From contig NZ_JAEKIS010000003.1 of assembly GCF_017311415.1 (NCBI RefSeq), positions 62,001-126,000 on the forward strand: a stretch of 64,000 nt of DNA. Direction: 5' to 3'. Below, piece after piece: positions 62,585 to 64,000 of this stretch. The DNA is from Salipiger abyssi (GTDB lineage Bacteria; Pseudomonadota; Alphaproteobacteria; Rhodobacterales; Rhodobacteraceae). A model generated the notes under the pieces. It did not search any database. It was not told the DNA's origin and was given only the letters and a program-made list of their open reading frames with translations. Positions within the stretch are counted from its first letter, which is position 1; the number at the start of each line of letters is the position of its first letter. A program made the translations under genes and the position numbers.

Positions 62585-62781
62585 ATGCGATCTTTCCCCG
62601 AAATCTCTGCCCCTTCATCGCGTGTCGCCGCGCCGGATTCAAGGCCGTGCGCCGGGCCGGGTCGGGAATACCTGTCCCCGGATTGCGCCCCGGGTCGGGT
62701 TTTCCCGCCTGTGGCGCGGAGGAGGGCATTGTTAGCCTCGTATGCATTCAAGACCCCCATCGGAACACAAGGCCCGATCCC

Positions 62782-62934
62782 ATGACGAAACAGATTGCCA
62801 GCAAGATTTTCACCCTTCTCTCTGCCGCGCCGGCCCGTCCGGGTGCAAAGCCCGGTGCGGGGATCACCCGCGCCGACAGCCCCTGGACCGATCCCGCCTC
62901 AAGCCAGTACCGCGATATCGCGTCCTGCCTTTGA
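62782..62934 (+). CDS. Possible small protein of 50 residues
   Basis: This encodes MTKQIASKIFTLLSAAPARP... ending SSQYRDIASCL. A basic amphipathic start and a proline-rich middle are visible, with no signal peptide or membrane helix. The ribosome binding site is weak (AAGGC). The start lies 197 bases beyond the divergent permease start, with proS 193 bases further on. I see no family. The short frame has coding-like codon choice but could be chance. Confidence 0.33.
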   Translation: MTKQIASKIFTLLSAAPARPGAKPGAGITRADSPWTDPASSQYRDIASCL

Positions 62935-63127
62935 GCGGGGGCACATCGCCGGTCATCCAGCTCCAGCGTGTTGACTGCATAGCGTTCAGGATCGCGTCGG
63001 TTCCGAGCGGAGCCGCTGACGCGGCTTGTGACCAAGGGCCGGCAGAGGCTGCGCCAGCGCGAGCCCCTTGCTCTTGCGCCGCCCTTCGCTTACCCCATCC
63101 CGGACCTTATTACTTCGGGAGCTCTCG

Positions 63128-64000
63128 ATGCGCCTCAGCCGCTATTTCCTGCCCGTCCTCAAGGAGACGCCCGCCGAGGCGCAGATCGTCTCGCACCGCT
63201 ACATGCTACGCGCGGGCATGATCAAGCAGGCCAGCGCCGGGATTTATTCCTGGCTGCCGCTGGGCTTCAAGGTGCTGCGCAAGATCGAGCAGATCGTGCA
63301 TGAGGAGCAGCAGCGCGCCGGCCATATCCCGCTGCTGATGCCGACGCTGCAATCCGCGGATCTGTGGCGCGAGTCGGGTCGCTACGACGCCTATGGCGCC
63401 GAGATGCTGCGCATCACCGACCGGCACGGCCGCGACATGCTCTACGGTCCGACCAATGAAGAGCTGATCACCGATATCTTCCGTTCCAATGTGTCGAGCT
63501 ATCGCGATCTGCCGCTGACGCTCTACCACATCCAGTGGAAATTCCGCGACGAGATCCGCCCGCGTTTCGGCGTGATGCGGGGCCGCGAATTTTACATGAA
63601 GGACGGCTACAATTTCGACCTCACCAAAGAGGACGCGCTGCACGCCTATAACCGCCATCTGGTGAGCTATCTGCGCACCTATGAGCGGATGGGGCTTCAG
63701 GCGATTCCGATGCGCGCCGATGGCGGCCCGATCGGCGGGGACTACACTCATGAATTCCTTGTGCTGGCCGAGACCGGCGAATCCGAAGTCTTCTATGACA
63801 GCGAAATCACCGATCTGAAATTCGGTGACCGCCAGATCGACTACGACTCGGTCGAACAGTGCCAGGCGGTGCTTGAGGAGTTCACCTCACGCTATGCCCG
63901 CACGGACGAGACCCATGACGAGGCGCTGTTCGACCAGGTTCCCGAAGAGCGCCGCCGCGTGGCGCGGGGCATCGAGGTCGGGCAGATTTTCTATTTCGGC
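63128..64000 (+). CDS. proS: Prolyl-tRNA synthetase, 3' end outside window
   Basis: The first 291 residues are present. It begins [20 protein letters not shown], with the class II motifs: motif 1 region [22 protein letters not shown] ([18 protein letters not shown]), the TxE-containing [11 protein letters not shown], motif 2 with [20 protein letters not shown], and [10 protein letters not shown]. It charges tRNA-Pro. The reading frame is open at the window edge. A GGGAG site lies just before the ATG. Confidence 0.97.
   Translation, partial: MRLSRYFLPVLKETPAEAQIVSHRYMLRAGMIKQASAGIYSWLPLGFKVLRKIEQIVHEEQQRAGHIPLLMPTLQSADLWRESGRYDAYGAEMLRITDRHGRDMLYGPTNEELITDIFRSNVSSYRDLPLTLYHIQWKFRDEIRPRFGVMRGREFYMKDGYNFDLTKEDALHAYNRHLVSYLRTYERMGLQAIPMRADGGPIGGDYTHEFLVLAETGESEVFYDSEITDLKFGDRQIDYDSVEQCQAVLEEFTSRYARTDETHDEALFDQVPEERRRVARGIEVGQIFYFG

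Overview
The window looks like chromosome of a GC-rich marine alphaproteobacterium of the Rhodobacteraceae (Roseobacter group). The evidence is the gene content and order: irr divergent from fabA-fabB-fabI; the block miaB ... phoH-ybeY-corC-lnt-metK with a SAM/SAH-type riboswitch (a class known from Rhodobacterales) in front of metK; secG near pyrG; hda-ppk-ppx; methylsuccinyl-CoA dehydrogenase of the ethylmalonyl-CoA pathway; and a NavAb-like bacterial sodium channel. No species is assigned. I see no rRNA, tRNA, CRISPR array, prophage or complete insertion sequence. Both ends are cut inside genes: a secreted protein at the left edge and proS at the right edge.

Layout. 1-9.3 kb: a secreted protein, a membrane-anchored winged-helix protein, a glutathione transferase, queG, the msrB-msrA pair, a methyltransferase, a Crp/Fnr regulator, an 880-base poorly coding stretch, a LysR regulator, the sodium channel and an IMPACT-family protein. 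9.3-19.5 kb: a TSUP permease, mcd, an AhpD-like protein, a YkgJ-type cysteine protein, pheT, a polar amino-acid ABC transporter lacking its ATPase gene, and a persulfide-dioxygenase-like metallohydrolase. 19.5-23.4 kb: a peroxide-defence locus (dps, peroxiredoxin and a divergent oxyR-like gene with a good OxyR site), then amtB with a 54-residue membrane protein behind it. 23.4-24.2 kb: gene-poor, partly AT-rich DNA. 24.2-31 kb: hisH-hisA, the fab genes with divergent irr, a ferredoxin-reductase-like flavoprotein, a GNAT and a glycosyltransferase-like protein. 31-41 kb: the miaB-to-metK housekeeping block and pyrG. 41.5-43.3 kb: an acyltransferase lying between pyrG and secG. 43.5-48 kb: a DMT exporter, thiamine pyrophosphokinase, a 769-residue acidic protein and a CoA-binding protein. 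48-55 kb: a lone molybdenum hydroxylase large subunit, an ornithine decarboxylase-like gene divergent from an Lrp regulator, hisF-hisE, and an RNA methyltransferase. 55-64 kb: ppx, a flagellin, ppk, hda, an AI-2E-family permease and proS.

Themes. Genes against oxidants and reactive sulfur recur: MsrA/MsrB, OxyR/peroxiredoxin/Dps, and an AhpD-like protein and a persulfide dioxygenase-like protein that share a possible ATTC-N8-GAAT operator. Several intergenic spaces carry short dispersed repeats. One is a palindrome built on GTAGGGTGGGC (five clear copies, two of them forming a perfect 30-bp inverted pair). Another is a GTATTTG...GGAAAGA motif with at least five sites. A palindrome-rich insertion sits in frame inside queG. 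These repeats, the small AmtB-linked protein and the inner-membrane winged-helix protein are the least explained items here.
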